From Brevibacillus brevis (GTDB lineage Bacteria; Bacillota; Bacilli; Brevibacillales; Brevibacillaceae): a stretch of 64,000 nucleotides of DNA. The stretch is from NCBI RefSeq assembly GCF_031583145.1, contig NZ_CP134050.1, positions 3,237,501 to 3,301,500 of the forward strand, written 5' to 3'. Of the stretch, positions 62,024-64,000 are shown piece after piece; the first letter of the stretch is position 1; the number at the start of each line of letters is the position of its first letter. The notes beneath the pieces were generated by a model, which saw only the letters and a program-made list of their open reading frames with translations, searched no databases and had not been told where the DNA came from. The position numbers were made by a program, and so were the translations under genes.

Positions 62024-62557
62024 TTATGGCTTTTCCCCCAAAACCTGCTTCAATTCCTGCTCCAGGGTGTAGGAATCGATCATGCCGATTATTTTTTTCC
62101 GGACGATGCCTTGCGTGTCCACCACATAGGTCGTCGGGAAAGCCTGGACCAAATAGCGGTTGGAAACGGTACCGGCGACATCCATCGGAATCGGAAAGGT
62201 GAGCTTGTACGCTTCGACGAAGGCCTTTGCCGCCTCCGGACTGTCGCTAGTGGTAACGTTTACCCCGTAAAAGTCGACCTTGCCGCCGTATTTTTCGTAG
62301 AGCTTTTGCAGATCCGGCGCCTCCATGCGGCACGGCCCGCACCATGATGCCCAAAAGTTGAGTACCACGGGTTTGGACCTCTTCCCTTCGACCTTGTATA
62401 CCTGATTGTCTAAGCCTGTCAACGTGAAATGAGGGGCCTGAAATCCCACTTGCGGCTTTTGTACCTCCGTCACTACGGCGGCAGATTCCTTGGGCTCTTG
62501 CCAGACGGCAAAGCCGACACCCACAGTCACCAGCAGCGCCAGGGCCAGCTTTTTCAT
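62024..62557 (-). CDS. resA: ResA/TlpA-type membrane-anchored thiol-disulfide oxidoreductase
   Basis: This 177-residue protein has an N-terminal signal anchor (KKLALALLVTVGVGFAVW) and an extracytoplasmic thioredoxin domain with NFWASWCGPCRMEAP near residue 68. The cis-Pro is in VQAFPTTYVVD. ResA-type proteins reduce apocytochrome c cysteines for heme attachment, using electrons from CcdA. Here ccdA lies directly upstream (25 nt) in the same operon, supporting this role. No cytochrome-maturation genes are visible. Confidence 0.87.
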   Translation of the reverse strand: MKKLALALLVTVGVGFAVWQEPKESAAVVTEVQKPQVGFQAPHFTLTGLDNQVYKVEGKRSKPVVLNFWASWCGPCRMEAPDLQKLYEKYGGKVDFYGVNVTTSDSPEAAKAFVEAYKLTFPIPMDVAGTVSNRYLVQAFPTTYVVDTQGIVRKKIIGMIDSYTLEQELKQVLGEKP

Positions 62558-62581
62558 GTTGTCACCTCTGCTTATGCTCGA

Positions 62582-63292
62582 TCAAAATCCTGTAAAGCCG
62601 CCGAACAATTGAATCAGGACACGCGTAATATCCGTCAACTTGTCTGTGTACAAAAGCACCCCGAACAAAATCATGACGCCTCCGCCCACTTTCATAAACT
62701 GATCGGAGTATTTGACGATGGCGCTCACCTTACTGATAAAGAATGTCATCACAAAAAACGGGATGGCAAACCCGAGCGTGTAGGCGATGGTGTAGGTCAA
62801 GGCACGGGAGGGGTCCGACACTCCCATGACGATGATCCCGGACAAAATGGGGCCAACACACGGCGTCCAGCCCGCAGCGTATGTCATTCCTACCAGTATG
62901 GACCCAGTATACCCGATTGGGCGGGATTTTAAATCAATCTTGAACGATCGCATCATCCAGTCCATCTTGAATACTTGGAGCATGACAAGGCCGATGACGA
63001 CGAGCAAAATGCCGCCAAGCTGGCGAATCAAGTCCTTTTGGTTGACGAAGAGACTTCCGATCCAGGAGGTAGACAGACCTAACGCAATGAAAATAATGGA
63101 AAAACCGATGATAAAGAACAACGTGTGCAGCAAAGCCTGTTTCTGGAATACCGTCCGCCCTCTCTTCACTTCATCGACGGTAATCCCCGTTATGTATGAT
63201 AAAAAAGACGGATAAAGGGGCAAGCAGCAAGGCGAAATGAACGACAGAAAGCCCGCGCCAAAAGCCAGCAAAATGGAAATGTTTCCAGTCAT
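62582..63292 (-). CDS. ccdA: CcdA cytochrome c biogenesis membrane protein
   Basis: This 236-residue protein has six hydrophobic segments. The redox Cys pairs of CcdA are visible in FISPCCLPLYPSFL near residue 22 and GWTPCVGPILSG near residue 142. It carries electrons from cytoplasmic thioredoxin across the membrane to ResA. The ATG at 63292 follows GGAGGTATG; an extension to 63316 is not needed. It is followed by resA. Confidence 0.92.
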   Translation of the reverse strand: MTGNISILLAFGAGFLSFISPCCLPLYPSFLSYITGITVDEVKRGRTVFQKQALLHTLFFIIGFSIIFIALGLSTSWIGSLFVNQKDLIRQLGGILLVVIGLVMLQVFKMDWMMRSFKIDLKSRPIGYTGSILVGMTYAAGWTPCVGPILSGIIVMGVSDPSRALTYTIAYTLGFAIPFFVMTFFISKVSAIVKYSDQFMKVGGGVMILFGVLLYTDKLTDITRVLIQLFGGFTGF

Positions 63293-63489
63293 ACATACCT
63301 CCGAAGGTTGTTTCATCCACTATATTCCTTATTGTAGCGAAACTTGCCCCTTGCCAAAAGTGGAACGGACACTTTGCCTTAAATCCGTGACATTGTGTTT
63401 ACGGAATATTTATTATGTCACCTTAATGAAGCTACTGCTGCTGCGACTAACCGTCTTGCCACTGAGGGAACAACCGTATGCTTTCTTCA

Positions 63490-63523
63490 CAAAAAAAAAG
63501 AGGCGGATACGATACCGCCTCTT
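63490..63523 (-). terminator. Terminator of the efflux-adaptor gene
   Basis: On the minus strand AAAGAGGCGG-TATCGTAT-CCGCCTCTTT is followed by a long T-run. It lies 14 nt after the adaptor stop. Confidence 0.88.
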
Positions 63524-63536
63524 TCTCCTGTGTCTA

Positions 63537-64000
63537 TTACTTCTGGATGGTCACTTTTCCGCCGTCTTGCAGCAGCGTCTGACCCTTCACCACGACTGTA
63601 TCTCCAGCGGCCAGACCGGAGACAATCTCGATGGTATCGCTGGATGCTGCCCCTGTCGTCACTTCCACCTGTTTGGCGACATCGCCTTCCAGCTTGAAAA
63701 CGTATTGTTTACCCGAGCGCTCGAAAACGGCTTTGCGGGAGATAATCAAGCTGTTCGATTTTCCGCCCGTGCTATTCGGGAACGTCACGTTCACGACCAT
63801 GTCCGATTTCAAAGCATTGTCCGGATTCGGAATGGTGATTTCAACCGGATACGCTTTGAGCTGCGAATCCATGACGGGGCTGATTGCCGTGACTTTGGCA
63901 TCGATTGTTTTTCCTGTCGATTGCACATTCACTTTGACAGGCGTGCCCACCTTCACTTTGGTAACATCTGCTTCGGACAGGTTTGCTTTCACCAACAGCG
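63537..64000 (-). CDS. RND/MacA-type efflux periplasmic adaptor (N-terminus beyond the window)
   Basis: The C-terminal 154 residues of a membrane-fusion protein are visible. They show a beta-barrel domain (ADVTKVKVGTPVKVNVQSTG, VTAISPVMDSQLKAYPVEI) and the membrane-proximal domain ending DTIEIVSGLAAGDTVVVKGQ. The frame is open to the window edge, so the start, lipoyl domain and hairpin are outside. Such adaptors pair with an ABC (MacB-like) or RND pump encoded nearby; here it is the last gene before a terminator. Confidence 0.85.
   Translation of the reverse strand, partial: LLVKANLSEADVTKVKVGTPVKVNVQSTGKTIDAKVTAISPVMDSQLKAYPVEITIPNPDNALKSDMVVNVTFPNSTGGKSNSLIISRKAVFERSGKQYVFKLEGDVAKQVEVTTGAASSDTIEIVSGLAAGDTVVVKGQTLLQDGGKVTIQK

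Overview
The window looks like chromosomal DNA of a Bacillales bacterium, most likely a Brevibacillus-like member of the Paenibacillaceae. The evidence is strong GGAGG-type ribosome sites, frequent TTG and GTG starts, ResA/CcdA and YycC-type genes, a spore-former-style amidase_6 protein and the IS types present. The genus is an inference. Base composition is patchy: the cox block (1-3.9 kb) and the DinB gene (58 kb) are G+C-rich, 13-15 kb is A+T-rich, and the large catabolic block is intermediate.

Layout. (1) 1-3.9 kb: a minus-strand coxG-S-L-M operon for a molybdenum hydroxylase of the form II CO-dehydrogenase type, cut by the left edge. (2) 4.4-9.5 kb: a complete nikABCDE-type metal ABC importer whose promoter carries two Fur-like boxes. 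(3) 9.8-12.9 kb: integrative-element debris, namely an integrase remnant, two truncated copies of the 3' half of tRNA-Gly, a TMEM175-type channel and an ATP-dependent DNA ligase. (4) 13.4-15 kb: a small A+T-rich cassette with a secreted amidase split in two at an A7 run. (5) 15.1-18.1 kb: a frameshifted IS256-type element, a crotonase fragment, a TetR gene and a broken hydrolase. (6) 18.4-49.5 kb: a large acyl-CoA catabolic cluster. (7) 49.8-56.4 kb: a Cys-nucleophile hydrolase, then an MFS transporter, an argininosuccinate-lyase-like enzyme and an exported asparaginase, divergent from an RpiR regulator. (8) 56.6-57.7 kb: an IS30 remnant, an integrase C-terminus and an intact tRNA-Gly(CCC). 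(9) 58-64 kb: ordinary housekeeping-type genes (DinB, tRNA-Leu, thioredoxin-like, YycC, ResA, CcdA, and an efflux adaptor cut by the right edge).

The central cluster is the most interesting part. It encodes a Baeyer-Villiger monooxygenase, an ETF, two adjacent acyl-CoA dehydrogenases, two crotonases, an alpha-methylacyl-CoA racemase, a MaoC hydratase, a hydroxyacyl-CoA dehydrogenase, a thiolase, three SDRs, a metallo-beta-lactamase-fold hydrolase, two acyl-CoA ligases and a Liv-type ABC importer. Six copies of an 18-bp palindrome (consensus ATACCAACCGGTTTGTAT) sit at its promoters, including that of its own TetR gene, so it behaves as one regulon. The genes suggest uptake, CoA activation and beta-oxidation of a cyclic-ketone-derived or methyl-branched acid; the substrate is not known. 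Transport and one ligase are currently broken: IS21 interrupts livG and an IS3-family element interrupts the second ligase.

The 49-nt tRNA-Gly 3' half is repeated exactly at 11789-11837 and 57610-57658, and imperfectly at 10052-10100. This suggests tandem integrative elements at one tRNA gene, with the catabolic cluster inside a roughly 46-kb island.
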